The translations under genes were made by a program, and so were the position numbers. Of a stretch of 64,000 bases of DNA, positions 22,933 through 63,402 are shown piece by piece. Where the stretch lies: assembly GCA_902702965.1 (NCBI GenBank), contig CACRXP010000028.1:1262451-1326450 (forward strand), read 5' to 3'. The stretch comes from Spirometra erinaceieuropaei (taxonomy: Eukaryota > Platyhelminthes > Cestoda > Diphyllobothriidea > Diphyllobothriidae). The notes beneath the pieces are model-generated. The model was not told the DNA's origin. It saw only the letters and a program-made list of their open reading frames with translations, and ran no database searches. Numbering within the stretch: the stretch's first letter is position 1; every line of letters begins with the position of its first letter.

Positions 22933-25320
22933 CTGGATCATCAGCAAACACCCTCTTGAAGTAAATGCAAACGTCATCGGCACTTATGTCTCGCCTATCG
23001 CACGGAATCGTCGTTCCGAGGGAAAACTCATACTAGTCAAACGGGGGTGGCCTTAATTCAAATCATTACGGGCACTAACGTCCACACCTGGTTATTCGAG
23101 GAACAGTATGGTAGCCCCATTGTTGATTTTTCCCTAACTTAGCAACAAATGCACGTTGATTTAATTGGCTAACATATGTTTGTCTTTGTTGGAGATTCAC
23201 CCTGTGGATGAGATGTCCATTCAATATTTTTGAGTCAGAGAGGACAACCTCTTGGTAAAGGGATGGCTGGAGAAAACACAAGCGCTATTTGGAAAGTTAT
23301 AAAGAAATACCTTTCCATAAGATTGTCAGTATACGGCCTAGACCGGAAGGATTCAGTCAGTTAGGCGCGGGCAATTTCTTTTCCACTACTAAGGAAGACA
23401 TGCAGAAAAATCTACTTAATTGTTCAGTCTCATAGTCATCTTTAGTAATATCCACACTGTCCTCAGATTTCAACACTGTCTGTTATTGATATACTTCAGA
23501 AATATTTTTGAAATTCTGTGGCCCATTCCTCGGTCTAAATCGAAGGCAGCGGGCGGTTCGATCGTTATAGATGGGTGCTTTTTGTTTTAAACTATTTTAA
23601 GGCAATCAATAGGAACTATCAGACGATCACTTCGGAAAATCTTTTAGCTAACACTGCCTGTGACTACCATTGCGATGTTCGATCTATCGACAGGCACGAA
23701 CTGTTTCCCCTTATCAGTTTCACCACACAGAACTGCATCCCTATACTCTCTACAGAAAATAAACTTAAATAAAGCAGTTCGTTTAAAGCCTACCCAATGT
23801 CTGTGTGGATTATTTTTTGAGCATGATTATTTCCCTAATTTTTGCCTTTGTCGAGGTGAGTGGAACTACAGCAACATCCAGAATAAATTGCTCCATAGAC
23901 GGTTCCTTTTTGACCTTTTCCGATAGACTGAGCCCACCAACCATCCTCCCCAACCTAAACTAAGATCATTTACGAAATTTTCATTCCAAAACTGGTATCA
24001 ACGTGAAAAAACCTTATTTTCATATACTTGGGAAATAATGACAAATTTATATCTCAGTACAGATCAGTTGAACCTATTATCGCTTTCTTTCTGAAGATGA
24101 GATATTTGCTTCTTTCCCACAGCAATAAAAGAAACTTATATCCTTTATTCATCTTGTTGCCTGTAAGGCTAGGTACGAATAGAAAAGTGGCTTCTGCCTA
24201 ATGATGTTAATATTTCAATGTAGTATTCGAATTCTTCTGTGCATGTCCTTACTTCTAGAGCCACTCTCGCGCATTCTTTCTATGAGCTGAGTATCTCATC
24301 CTTCTGCCGTAAATTCTGCTCCTCACGCAGAATACGAAAGCACTAATTGATTTTCTTTACAATATTTCCTGCCATTTTGGCAATGAACACGAACAATGTG
24401 AACGCATGGAAAGAAATCGCAGAATCACTTTAACATCAAAACGATGGCGAAAGACTTTATTGGACCAGAAGTGGACTGGCGTACGAGAACATCCCCTCTT
24501 AGACGACGGTCTGTTAGGCGCAGTTATGACTAAGGCTGTTCCTGTTATGACCCAGTCTCGCACTCAGAAATCGCACAAAGTGTATGCGCACTTGACTTTT
24601 GTCCTCAATACGAACGCGGCAGGGAAGGAAAACACGACCGCATTAATGGCATCCTGTTGGAGTTGGCCAGCACACGGTCCAATGCGCTTCGAAAAAATTC
24701 CAGACGAGTTGAGTAACTCCCCGCGGACACGGGCCGATCAGGCTGGGAGGTAGCGGCTAGTGGCGAGGCGCTATCGTCATGCCGACAGCATGCTAGTGCA
24801 TGCTAGAGAAGGTGTACGTGACTTCTAAAGATTGGATGAATCTTGTTTTTGGAAGTGCACGGACTCCCAACAGTCCCCATCCCGTTAATGAATTTTCATT
24901 TAGAACCACCTGTAGCTCTCTCGGATTCCTTTAGTGTAATACTAATGTCAATATTAATAGACCTTGATTTTACGCTTGTTGACAGAGATGTAACAAGCAC
25001 TCTTGTAAAATATAAATTGGTGCATTACTTTTCCAGAAATCCTACAAACTTTATTGCGCATTTTGTTATACTTGTTTGAAGGCGTTCGCGACTTGATTTG
25101 GTTGGGTATGTTTAACTCAAGTCCTGCTGTTTTGCAATCTCAAACTTTACACCAAGCAAAGCTAAAGTTGTGAAATCAGCTGTATGAATCATCCACAAGC
25201 TCCCTATCAACTCTTTTAAGACTTGCCGATTTATGTGAATTAATCTCGAAAGTTAGGCCCGCATTATGTTACGCCAAATTTGTTGACCCAGAATTTATTT
25301 TCAGTATCTTGCTAAATCTT
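22933..25320. other. Non-coding stretch upstream of NUP210 exons
   Basis: No exon of NUP210 could be recognised here although the first roughly 300 residues of the protein must be encoded upstream of 25,424. The open frame at 24,406-24,753 (115 codons) has no recognisable domain. Confidence 0.4.
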
Positions 25321-25376
25321 NNNNNNNNNNNNNNNNNNNNNNNNNNNNNNNNNNNNNNNNNNNNNNNNNNNNNNNN
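25321..25376. other. Assembly gap (56 N)
   Basis: A run of undetermined bases. It lies 47 bases before the first recognised NUP210 exon, so upstream exon sequence could be lost or misplaced here. Confidence 1.
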
Positions 25377-25423
25377 TGTTTGTACTCGGTGAAAGTGACC
25401 ACCCTGTTTTCGTAAACTCTTAG

Positions 25424-53598
<28,175 letters not shown>

Positions 53599-55049
53599 GC
53601 CGTGGCGTCATGTTTCTCTGCTCACGGAGCGCCATGCCGTTCGGATCTGGAAATTCCAATTAAGTACCAAACTGTATTTCCCCATCTTTTTTATACACAA
53701 TGTTGGTAGCGATATTGCATTTAACTGTGCTTGCAGTCTTGTGTCCCCATTCTATAACCGTATCACGTGTCCGAGGTACTGTCCCATGATGCCCTCTACC
53801 TTCGACCTGTTACGTGGCGGACTGTCTGGGAAGTCAGTATTTTTGTTAGGGCTACTGTTGTTTGCTATCGGTCTTTTTAAAAGGAGATTTTCGTGTATCA
53901 ATACTTTTCTTGCTGACGGTTTTCTCGAGGTGGGCAGACGGGACCGAGATCGGAAAGTTCCGGTCAGAGTTGAGCTGCGTCAATGAGTCGTGCTTGAATC
54001 CGTCGAAGCGGTTAGTAAGACGACTGGCTGAGACCGGTGGAGTTCGCGTTTTTATTTTGGTAGGACAGCGAAATATGCAAGAATCGTATTTTGACCTTCC
54101 TGGCCACAGTTTTGTTGTCTTCTGATTGCTAACAAGCTGTCCGATCCGGATGCGGTCGACTGACTACGCAAACCATTTGCGTCGAGCATCAACACGGCCT
54201 TCTTGCTGACATTCTGTTTTAGCCCAAGATTGTCGACAGCAGTGCTATCGTCAGATCTAAATGTCAGCTAAAACACCTAAATTAAGGTGTTTTAGCTGAG
54301 GTCTGATAACAGCCCACACTGCCTCACAAACTGTTCTAGAATATTTATTGTGCAGTTACTAGCGGTTCGGAAAGGGGTAGTCAATAATTCCATCCAAGCT
54401 GCAGCCAAGCGTAGTATTGAGAAAGTGCTGGCGCACTATTATGTCTGGGTGGAAGTTTTCCGCTTCTATGCGCGCTGCCTTTCATTATAACCATAGCGTT
54501 ATCGTACTCCAGGGCTCTTATAGGCGGAGACGATTACACTATACAATGAAGTTCAGGTCCTTTCTGGTGTCAATGATTGAGAAGCATCCCAACAACAGAT
54601 GGCTGATTGACTGGGACAGTGGGCTTTTGCATAGGAAGAAGGGACTTGGGCGCATTCCTCAATATAATAAATCTGAAGCGGTCAAATTTATGACTGCGCA
54701 GTGAACGTTATGGGTCGGAAGGTTGCCAGCTGGTGATACGACTCAGACATCGCAGTCGACCCTGTGTGTGGAGTGGAGTGGTCGACTGGGGGGACTGTAA
54801 GTCAGGTCATACAACTTTTTCTTCGTACGGCCTCTATGGTACTCGTGCATGTGAGTTCCGAGACGGCCAACCCCGTTGTGTAAGAACCCGGCCTTGTGCG
54901 AAGAATCGGGTGGTGTGGCAGATGCGGACGGGTCGTTTAGTTCGGTTAATCGCTTGTGTCCAATCCAATATCAGATGGCTGACCGGCAAGGACGGTGGAC
55001 TGGTGCCTGGGAGAGGGAAGCGTGAGGGAGGTCGACTCTAGCACGGCAC
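53599..55049. other. Intergenic stretch after NUP210
   Basis: No gene is recognised. Open frames of 80-100 codons at 53,862-54,125, 54,417-54,704 and 54,733-55,041 lack domains. It contains the hairpin at 54.26 kb. Confidence 0.4.
54260..54299. repeat. 15-bp perfect hairpin
   Basis: TCAGCTAAAACACCT and AGGTGTTTTAGCTGA are exact inverse complements around a 6-base loop; partial outer pairing (TCAGATC with GGTCTGA) extends the stem to about 54,247-54,305. No coding neighbour. Confidence 0.8.
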
Positions 55050-55600
55050 CGGTCGGCACTCAGAGCATATTCCGCAATAAGAAATCTAACGTGCTTCCAA
55101 GCTGTCACAGTGTGCTAAAAGTGGTAGCGTGGCAGGCTGCCAAATGACGGGATAACTCCGTCCTCCTCTTAGGCCAGAGAATCAAGCTGCAATGGCATCT
55201 TAATGTGCCATCTATGATACTCTCACAGAAATGGGATCCGAACCAACTGCTTCTTGTTTCTGAACTTGATTCATCGTGCGCGAGCCAGGTGCGTGTCGCA
55301 CGCGTAGGCCGTCTGTTTAGCTTTGTAAACCACTGCGCCCGATCGCGCCTCCTGCCTTCCCGACTGTTTTGACACCGGGCTCGGGTGTGTGAGGGAGGAG
55401 AGAGAGTGGTAGATGCAGCACAAGTCTACTATCACTCGAGACTAAGTCGCGCGCGAGCCAACGTCCTCGCGTCCACCGTGCCGTGGGGTAAGCGGTGAGT
55501 ATATTCGTTCGCGACGGTCGAGCTGACAAGTGAGAGGCATCTGCATGGACAATAACCGAGGACTGGTGTGCGAAATCCATCGCATCAAGATGTTGCTAGG
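55050..55600 (-). repeat. Dispersed repeat R1, copy D
   Basis: The reverse complement carries the proximal block (CCACGGCACGGTGGACGC, GTAGACTTGTGCTGCATCTA and CCCGGTGTCAAAACAGTCGG) and the distal block (GGATCCCATTTCTGTGAGAG, CACATTAAGATGCCATTGCA) in the same order as copies B and E. Confidence 0.75.
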
Positions 55601-55703
55601 GCAGTAGGGTGAAGGACCCTATTGGTGGAACAACCGGTAACAATGTCTAAAGCACGTTTACTCCACAGGCAATATTTGGGTGATCTTAGGTCACCGGGAG
55701 AGA

Positions 55704-55970
55704 GTTGCTAGGCCGCCACTCTACGATCCGCCCTCATGCCCTGCTTGTGCTGGCGTTGCGCCAGCTCCTGACAGAATCGGATAAACTCGCTACTCAAAGA
55801 CAATATCAGATTGATCGAATTCCAGTCCGACCTTGGGCATCCCAACGTGCTCCTTTTCGGCTTATACACGTTGTTAGAACATGGTACATATTTCTTCCGC
55901 CTTTGCTAAGGGCAAAGGAGAGTTGTTGAACGGGAGACCAGGGAGGCGTGTGGCAAGTGCATAACAAATT
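55704..55970 (+). repeat. 5' LTR of the Ty3/Gypsy element
   Basis: It shares TGCGCCAGCTCCTGACAG, GATYGAATTCCAG/GATCAAATTCCAG, CGACC.TGG, TGCTCCTTTTC.CCTTATAC and GAGACCAG...GGCAAG with 59,703-59,925. It ends near ATAACA; AATTGGCGATACC just after may be the primer binding site, tRNA unassigned. Confidence 0.75.
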
Positions 55971-56289
55971 GGCGATACCTAACGCAGTATGTTTACCTCC
56001 GTGGAGCAATTACTCCCTATTCTGCAAAAGTAGCAAGCCCAGTTTGGAGCAACCGTTTGCAGACGATGCAACGCCGATGATGCATAAAAGGCATACCTGC
56101 TTGTACGCAAATGAGGTACTCAAAACGAGGTCTACATTGGCATGATTCTGCTAAGGAACCCTCGTGAGTTCATATTCGACGAAACCGTGAAGCATCTCTC
56201 AAAGATCTTCAGGTAGAAGTACTCTGATACCAGTTCTGAAGACAGTTGCAGAGTAAGACTGGCGATTTTCTGACGCTTGACAGTTTTGC

Positions 56290-56830
56290 CAACTACGAGG
56301 ACGAATGTCCAGGCTTCAAACGATGACAGAAGATCAAGTCAAGTGCTGCCCCATCTTCGTGTGCGTTTCTCAGTCATCTCGCGATGCTGAAAACAGAATT
56401 CGTATGCTAATCAAAGTCGGACAGGATGCTGGCTCTCTCTACTCCCCACCTATGGACACTGACCGCCGGATGTTAACATATGAGGGATCTTAAGCATGAT
56501 TTTGCCATTGCGTAACGGTCCAGTCATGCACTTGGCGCTATCAGGGTTTATGCTGTTACCAATACGAAATCCGTGCCAGTATACAAGCCCCAAGAACCGA
56601 CTCCCAGAAAACCACCAGCGACATTTTGGCAATGTGGTGATTGACATTTCTTCAGCTTCTGTCCGTTCAAAAAGCATGTTTGTACGAAATGCCATGGACA
56701 AGGGCACAAGGAAGACAGCCTGCCAATCCTAATCAAGGGGACACAAGAGACAGACGGGGCGCCCCAAACGCCATTCAATCCTATCCGGCCAAAAGTTTCA
56801 TTTAATTATGCTTACGTTCCAAACCGAGCT
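56290..56830 (+). pseudogene. Gag remnant of the Ty3/Gypsy element
   Basis: The frame at 56,305-56,493 reads MTEDQVKCCPIFVCVSQSSR, then DAENRIRMLIKVGQDAG, as in Gypsy capsid regions. A shifted frame near 56,632-56,710 reads WQCGD, a stop, HFFSFCPFKKHVCTKCHGQG and HKEDS: two knuckle-like Cys clusters, the second with Leu where the last Cys is expected. Confidence 0.75.
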
Positions 56831-57289
56831 TGAAACATGAACAAAGTGCCTTATGAGTTATATCAGTGACACATTAGTGCGCCTCCAATTATATACAACC
56901 TCAAACGTCACTCTCATCTCCAAGCATACTTGACAAATTATTCGACAGCCTCCAATGAGCACATCGAACAAAACGGAGCAGGATGTTTCTGGAAGAGCTC
57001 TCCGGCGCACGATTGAGCTTCTGTGTGACGTTTCTTTTGATGGGATTCAATTCAAGAGAACATGTGTCTGATCAAACGGCCAAACCTTTATCTACTTAAC
57101 CCTAACTGGATCAAGGAACTCGGTCTTCTGAAGGTGCCAGTAATTTGTACTTGAAAAGGCTTGCAATTACCTTGGTGGATTTCTGCCATATCGCATCAGC
57201 TGGCTCTGAAGCTGATGCCCACTCTATAGGATATCCGGCTCTGTTTTTCATGATGGTCTTGGTTGCCGCATCAAGTTGGAAGTCGGTCT

Positions 57290-58080
57290 CTTTCCCCAGC
57301 CTGATGCAAAACCTGATTTCTAACCAAAACGACCAGAAGCATATACTGCACCTACAGTGGTCGATTAAGAAGTTGAGCGCTTCCACCGAGACGGTTTTCT
57401 CTGGCAAGTAAACTACTCCGCATGGGCCGTGCCGATTGTTGCCATCAATAATGCCACTGACAAAGTTCATATGTGTTCTAATTTCTCAGCGTTTCAGTGC
57501 TGCTCTGGACACACATTAATATTCCCCACCAGTGCCGGAAAACCTTTTTTCCTAAGCGGAAACTTATTTTGTCATGCTGGACCCGTCTGATGCATATCTC
57601 CACACCAAGGTGGGTGATGAGTCCCGGGTACTTCTGTCGATTAACACTCGTGGTTTGTGCCAGTCCACCCGCCTACCATTTGTTGCCAAGACTGATTCCG
57701 CCGAGGGAGCCGCTGCCTACCTGAATTACATCATCGCCACAGGCTCGAACCCAGGTGAATTGTTGCAGCGCCAGGAGGCCGTATCCAGTCGGATTTAAGA
57801 TTATGACGCTCGCCTGCATCTGGAAAAGCGCATTTCTAAGCCCTACGTTGAGTACCTTACGTGGTTCCCAATTGACCAAGACTGTCTCCGTGCAGACTGA
57901 CGCCGTCAGGCAGATTAATCAACTAAAGGGTGTGGTTTCTTTACAGTTTTTCTTGGGCCTTATGAGTCATAACAGCTCGTTCGTTTTGGGAATATTTTGC
58001 CTCCGTCGACCAATGAATGAGTTACGCAAGAAAGATGCCAACTGGAAATGATCGCGAGAAGGTCAACAGGACTTTCAAGA
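57290..58080 (+). pseudogene. Reverse transcriptase remnant of the Ty3/Gypsy element
   Basis: Blocks in changing frames: VNYSAWAVPIVAINNATDKV near 57,400-57,460 and MLDPSDAYLHTKVGDESRVL, then LSINTRGLCQSTRLPFVAKT at 57,574-57,710, matching the K.D/LSDAYLQIEVDEES...RLPFGVKTAP region. The catalytic YxDD block is not recognisable in one frame. Confidence 0.8.
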
Positions 58081-58136
58081 CATGGAAAGAATGTGAACTC
58101 TCACTTGATACTTAGGCACTTTAACCCCCATCCGTA

Positions 58137-58500
58137 GATGCTCGTTGCGGCGGACGCCTCCAACTATGAAATTGGTGCCGTAATTCCCCACATCCTTCCC
58201 GATAGCTCAGATGGCTATTTCTCATACCAAAAGACCACTCATTACGGGTAGCCCGAGGAGGGTGCCTTGGCTATTATCTCCGCCATTAGGAATTTTCATA
58301 AGATGCCTTATGTCCGTAATTACACCATTCTAGCGGAACATAAGCTTCTCCCGGCGATTCCAAATCGAAAACATCTCCGTGTAATCGACAGCTCGTCTAT
58401 AGCATTGAGTGACCAAGCTGCTTGGTTAGGACTTCGATATTCGATTCCAGTCGACTACGAACATCGACCAGGCAGATGCACTCGCGCGTCTAATCAACTC
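58137..58500 (+). pseudogene. RNase H remnant of the Ty3/Gypsy element
   Basis: MLVAADASNYEIGAVIPHIL, then TTHYG, a stop, and PEEGALAIISAIRNFHKMPY, matching the DAS..GIGAV...Y...EKEALA...KFH pattern of Gypsy RNase H. AEHKLLPAI stands for the TDHKPLxAI motif. Confidence 0.8.
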
Positions 58501-58639
58501 ATGAAATAATGAACCCGAGAACAAAGGCATCGGGATAGTTTCGTCAGTTCAGAGGTTTACGGCCCCATTACGGACTCCACTCGTGCCCTCCCAGTCAATT
58601 TGACGAATTCTGAAACGCAGCCGAGCAGTACTACCTGCC

Positions 58640-59300
58640 GAGACAAGTCACTAAATACCATTGCACTCGGCGGTCCGCAATTCTGAAGGACTCCAACAGT
58701 TTCACCAAAGACAACATTCTCTGCCAACCCTCAACGACTATGCCCTGTTCTACAAACATGTCAAAGTTCCACAGAAACTGGAAACAAGGTTTTAGGGCAG
58801 TTTCACGCTGGACAACCCTAGATGAAGGGCCAAAACGCATATTGGAAATGACCAAAGTCTTCCTCATGGGACGCACGACAACTGGAGTTACAATCAACAC
58901 TTCGACGCCTGATCAACAGACTTGGTTGTCCGAAACTCTGGTTAGTGATAGTGCCGGGCAGTTCGCATCAGTCGCCCACGCCCGATACTGAAACCAGTGA
59001 GGCATTAAATACTTTGCTCGGCACCATATCATGGGCAGTCCAACAGCCTGAGCAGTTCGTCGACACGTTCAAGCGAACTCAAGAACTCAAAAGGGGAGAG
59101 GGAGTACGGAAGCTCTCCAAACATTTTTTGCCGAACTATCGAGCAGCCCTAAACCCGAATTCGCCAACAGGCGTCCCTCGATCAGAGTTTTCGCACACCA
59201 TTCGACATAATTCCTCCGAGGCCACCAGTGAGAGGGCAACAGCATATTGGTCGCTAATCATTCCTCCCGACGCCGCTAGAAAGGTAATTTGACCGATGTC
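58640..59300 (+). pseudogene. Integrase remnant of the Ty3/Gypsy element
   Basis: VPQKLETRF, a stop and GQFHAGQP recall the His side of the HHCC zinc motif. SETLVSDSAGQFAS (58,928-58,969) holds the second catalytic Asp block (normally ETLVSDNGxQF), and the frame 58,945-59,292 gives KLSKHFLPNYRAALNPNSPT with GVPRSEF, the conserved C-terminal part of the core. Confidence 0.8.
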
Positions 59301-59680
59301 ACAGAGCAAAGCAACGGTCGCTCCGTCTATGGGAGTTGCTGGCAAAGGACTGCAGAGGCAATCGGGAAGCAGACACCTGGGCACGTTAACTGAAAATGTG
59401 GTAAAGTCATCTACGGGATTCTCGTCGGATCCGACACCTGGGTGCGCTACTCCTACCAGCCGGGACTGAATGCACTGACGTGCCAAGTCCAGGCTCAAAT
59501 CTGGCGTGGGAACTGCTACTGGGCACACGTAACTCGCCGAAGCCATGGCAAGAAACCACAGTTAAAGGGTCATGACGATTTCTTCGGTCATTTAAACGAT
59601 AGCGCCTAACACAAAGTCAAACGGCACCATTGTAAGTTAACCCGAGGTCCAAATCGTACTATTCAATCTAAGGGGAGGAG

Positions 59681-59932
59681 TTTTAGGATGCCGTCATAAT
59701 GGACTGCGCCAGCTCCTGACAGGATCGGTGTACTAGCCAATCAGACATTATCTGATGGATCAAATTCCAGACCGACCATGGAAAATCTCGCATGTTCCTT
59801 TTCACCTTATATACGCTGTTAGAATATGTCAATACACACTTCTTTCACTACTTCTTTTGAGTTCCAATTAAAAGATTTAATAAAGGAGAGGTGTTGGGTT
59901 TGAGACCAGTGAGACATGCGGCAAGCTCACAG
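59681..59932 (+). repeat. 3' LTR of the Ty3/Gypsy element
   Basis: It follows the polypurine tract and carries the blocks shared with the 5' LTR, plus TTTAATAAAGGAGA near 59,875-59,890, which contains a polyadenylation-type AATAAA. Confidence 0.75.
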
Positions 59933-59935
59933 CAC

Positions 59936-62548
59936 TCGCTTTCTGTATTTAGGTCTCAAATAGGTTCCCTAAATCCTGATGCTGTCGTTCTGATCTCGAC
60001 GTTTCGTGTGCTTACCACTTTCAATAACTTATACGCAGCGTCTGTGCAGGGTTTGTGATGAATGGAGACCTTACCAGCTCTTTTCGTATGCACCTTGCTC
60101 TTTGGATAAAGGGTTGCCGGCGTAAAGGCCATGAATAGAGTATGGCTTTTTCCCTCGTGGAAGTAAGGCCGGTAAAAGCCAGTAGGCTGATTGAAGAAAA
60201 CTCCATTTCTTCAGTACAGAACCTCCGCAATGAAAGCCAGAACGTTTTAGGCAGAGCTGTAAGATGTTGACAGGCTTTATTGCGAATTTTAGTCCTGATG
60301 AACCCTGGTAAAATCTGTTAAAGAAACTAGGCTGATGTGTTTGGGATCAATATCCACTCTGTAAAGGAAAAGCACCATAATGTGACTGGACGACAATGGG
60401 GGGGATAATTGTGAGGTTTTCGGAATAAGCATTGCGAATGACCATCAGAAACAAAGGGACCTGAAGTATAGGCCTACACATCATCCGCCCAATACACATG
60501 GTAGACAGTAATGAAGGCGAGGGCGGAACTAAAAAGGTCTCCAATACTAAAGTGGTGCACAAATTAAGCTCCATGGTACCACTCCGGGGGCGCCATTCCG
60601 ATATACAGCGAGAAAAGACGGGAGAGCGGCAGGAACTCAGGATTTTTGTGAGAGGAGTGAGTGGAGTTCAGCCAGTTCTACATCCGGCAGACGCTCGTTC
60701 ATCAATATGTCCTCAAGCGCACCCCTCTCTCTCAGAGTGGCACACGTTGCCTCGTCAGCCACAACCATCATCCCAGCCAGTTCAGCCACAGCAACATTGT
60801 AACCTCTGGAGGCGACGGCGCCGGGGACAGGACCTATGGCCTTGGGTTCAAACACTGAACGGCGAGGCCATAGGACCACCCGAAGAATTCCGTGGCTATT
60901 GCGCGCAGCGAAGAGGTTGTGGGCAATCTTCAGTCGTTGGCAGGCGTCAATGACTTGCCAGAGCTGTCTGGAGAAAAAAAACAGGATAGAACCGACTTTT
61001 TTAAGGACGCCGGGACTCTTCGGTTGGGTATAATGTAACTAGAGAAATGAATAGACTGTATGGTCGTTTTCTAGCCCTAATATGGCGTGGCCATTGATCT
61101 GTCTCAGACCACTGTCATATGTCTATGGCAGCGATTAAGCAGGCTCTCCCAGAGGGCACCACAAGGTCCACGCAATTGACCACTTCCATGGAGGACTCCA
61201 TTCAGTTTACTGAGGCTCGAATGTGCACTCAAGAAAGACCGATCGGTACGGTAAAAGGACACCGTCGATAGAGGAAAAATTAAATCGTTGAATAGGACGA
61301 TGGCAATTACCTAACCGTGAATGAATAGTACGAAAATGGACAATTATGGCATTATCACAAACGTCCAAAATTGACTGACTGCTAATGCACATATAATTAC
61401 TTAAAAGCCTCCCTGATCCTATGCCTTTAGATCAGTGGTCAGCCAGACGTTCAAGTATTGCGGCGCCGTGGGTTCTGGGGGAGGCTGAATCAGATACACC
61501 AGCATGCGTCTACACTATGAACAGACTGAAAGAGTAATAAGGTCTCAAGGTTGGGCTGGCTACCGTTCGCCAGCCAGTGGGCACGCACTGCAACTGATGC
61601 GACTCTTTACTTCGACATAAATCATGTGGAGAGTTACCATCCGAAGCATGAATGCGCATGCTACGCCAGATACTACGGTACATTTCTGAACACTATTTCA
61701 GTTGAGTGCACAAAACTGTGGTCCTTAGGGTCCTCAAGATGCCACAGATTCGGTTGACGGGATTATGTTTAACATCGAGTCCCTCAAAGTTTTAGAAGCT
61801 CTTTGGTTACTGGAGAATTATATCTCGCGCCTAGAACTGTAGATGTGCCCTACGGATGTCCAGCTGTGCCAACCTCGCGACGTAGTAAGTTGTATAGCGT
61901 GGAGGTCTTTGACAGTAATAATGAAGTCTGCAGTCATGTATCTCGTAGCTAGCCAGATGGCCGCAGATTAACCGGTGGACAGCCTTAGCTAGAGAAATCG
62001 TGTCTTAAAACTAGCTACAGGATGTCTTCACGGCCTCCCAACCGAGCTAGTCCATAATCAATGTTAAAGGAAGACGGTAAGAAGGATGGAGTGGCTAACT
62101 CGGGCATCGAAGAGTGCTAAAGAGCGGTGGAGCCGGCAGCGACATCGATGAATGTGCTCTTAAGGATAAACACTGCAGACAAAACACGATAGAACAGAAG
62201 GCAACGACGGATACCTACAAACGAAGGGTGGTAATGATTTCTTATATGTCCGCTTTAACGCGCTCCCCCTCCTCCGGAGAAAACGGGAATAGGAACGTCC
62301 CGTAACACAAGGGGTTTTACGGGAACTTCCAGTGAAATTATTAGTGGGGTGAAGGTTGGTGCTAAGACTAGGTCTGGAGCTCACGTTATGGTTATTATTA
62401 GGGCACAGGAATGGGCATCTATCCTGGAATTTAGCGTGAGGCCACCTGTACTACTGGAGAAGGCGGGGGGAGGGAGAGCGTCCCTGCTCCCGTGTCCTAA
62501 AGGCAGAGGAGCACAAAAGAAATCCTCACTGAAAAGTTGATTTCCCTT
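59936..62548. other. Intergenic stretch
   Basis: No gene is recognised. The longest open frame (151 codons, 60,498-60,953) is Gln/Arg/Pro-rich with no domain and is overlapped by minus-strand frames. A small inverted repeat (TCCCGTAA with TTACGGGA) lies near 62,297-62,320. Confidence 0.4.
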
Positions 62549-63402
62549 ACAGTCAGTGACCAATATCATTAAATGTTAACCAAATCCTGAAATGCATTTC
62601 TGATTAGGAAGGATTACTTAAATGACGTTATAACATTGATCACCAGGCAGCATAACTCCAATATGTTCTAATCGCATCGGGATGCCAACTTTTGAATGGG
62701 CTTCTTTTCAGCCGCCTGCAACGATCGCACTCGATAAAAAGGCGACAACTTAAGTAGTACAAAATTTCCACAGCGATTTTCGATGTCCTTATAAATTCAA
62801 ATATATTTTGTGGAAAACATGCACACAAATATTTTTACGATCACTTGGTAGCAAATTACATCTACTTCAAGTTCTACACATGAATCAAGGGGTATCTTTC
62901 GGTTCAAAGAAGTTTGCAGTTTTTTCAGACAGTGAAATGTCCATTCAAGTATTACCATATCTGTCTGTTAATGCTCCTTATAAAGTAAAAAACATAGCCA
63001 CCATCCACTGCAGAATGTTATGAGCCTTATATTGCATCTTCTGAATGGCAGAGAGTAATTTATAATTTCCTCTACATGGAAAGTAGATTGGAGACCCAAA
63101 ACGCAAACCAGGCTTAAAATTATCGGGGAATTGAAAACCCCTTTTAAAAACTAAATGTATCTTTTTAGCGCGTGAAATGTGAGGACGTGATTTTGAACAA
63201 AGTAAGTAGGAGTGGTGCATGTTTTTTGCGGGCGGCCAAAAAGGAGTGCATTCGAAATCCGGCAGTGGCGTGACTAAAATATATTGGGATTATTCTGCAT
63301 GATAATCAGCATTACAAGCCCACTTAAGCAATCCTTCTTAGTCGAGAATGCATTTGAAAAGTTCGACCAACATTTCACGAGAGTGGTCTCTAACTGTACT
63401 TC
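62549..63402. mobile_element. Fold-back element, copy 2
   Basis: The left part matches copy 1 in order (CCTGAAATGCATTTC, AGGATTACTT, AACATTGATCA, ACTTAAGTAGTA, CGATTTTCGATG, CTTATAAATTCA, AAACATGCACA, CACTTGGTAGCAAAT). The right part (about 63,150-63,402) is its inverse complement (ATTATTCTGCATGATAATCA, AAGCAATCCTTCTTAGTCGA, CATTTCACGAGAGTGGTC). The interior shares further blocks with the spacer of copy 1 (GAAATGTCCATTCA, TTAATGCTCCTTATAAAGTA). Confidence 0.8.

Larger units (their letters stand above)
55700..59935 (+). mobile_element. Ty3/Gypsy LTR retrotransposon, decayed, both LTRs traceable
   Basis: Order: 5' LTR (about 55,704-55,970), gag with zinc-knuckle remnant, RT, RNase H, integrase, polypurine tract (AGGGGAGGAG, 59,671-59,680), 3' LTR (about 59,681-59,932). 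All parts are plus strand but spread over many frames with stops. Length about 4.2 kb, a typical Gypsy size. The LTRs have diverged strongly, so it is an old insertion. Confidence 0.85.

Noticed and set aside
24406..24753. 115-codon open frame as an upstream NUP210 exon
   Set aside because: No similarity to the gp210 N-terminal region and no fitting splice sites.
60498..60953. 151-codon Gln/Arg/Pro-rich open frame
   Set aside because: No domain, no splice context and overlapping frames on the other strand.
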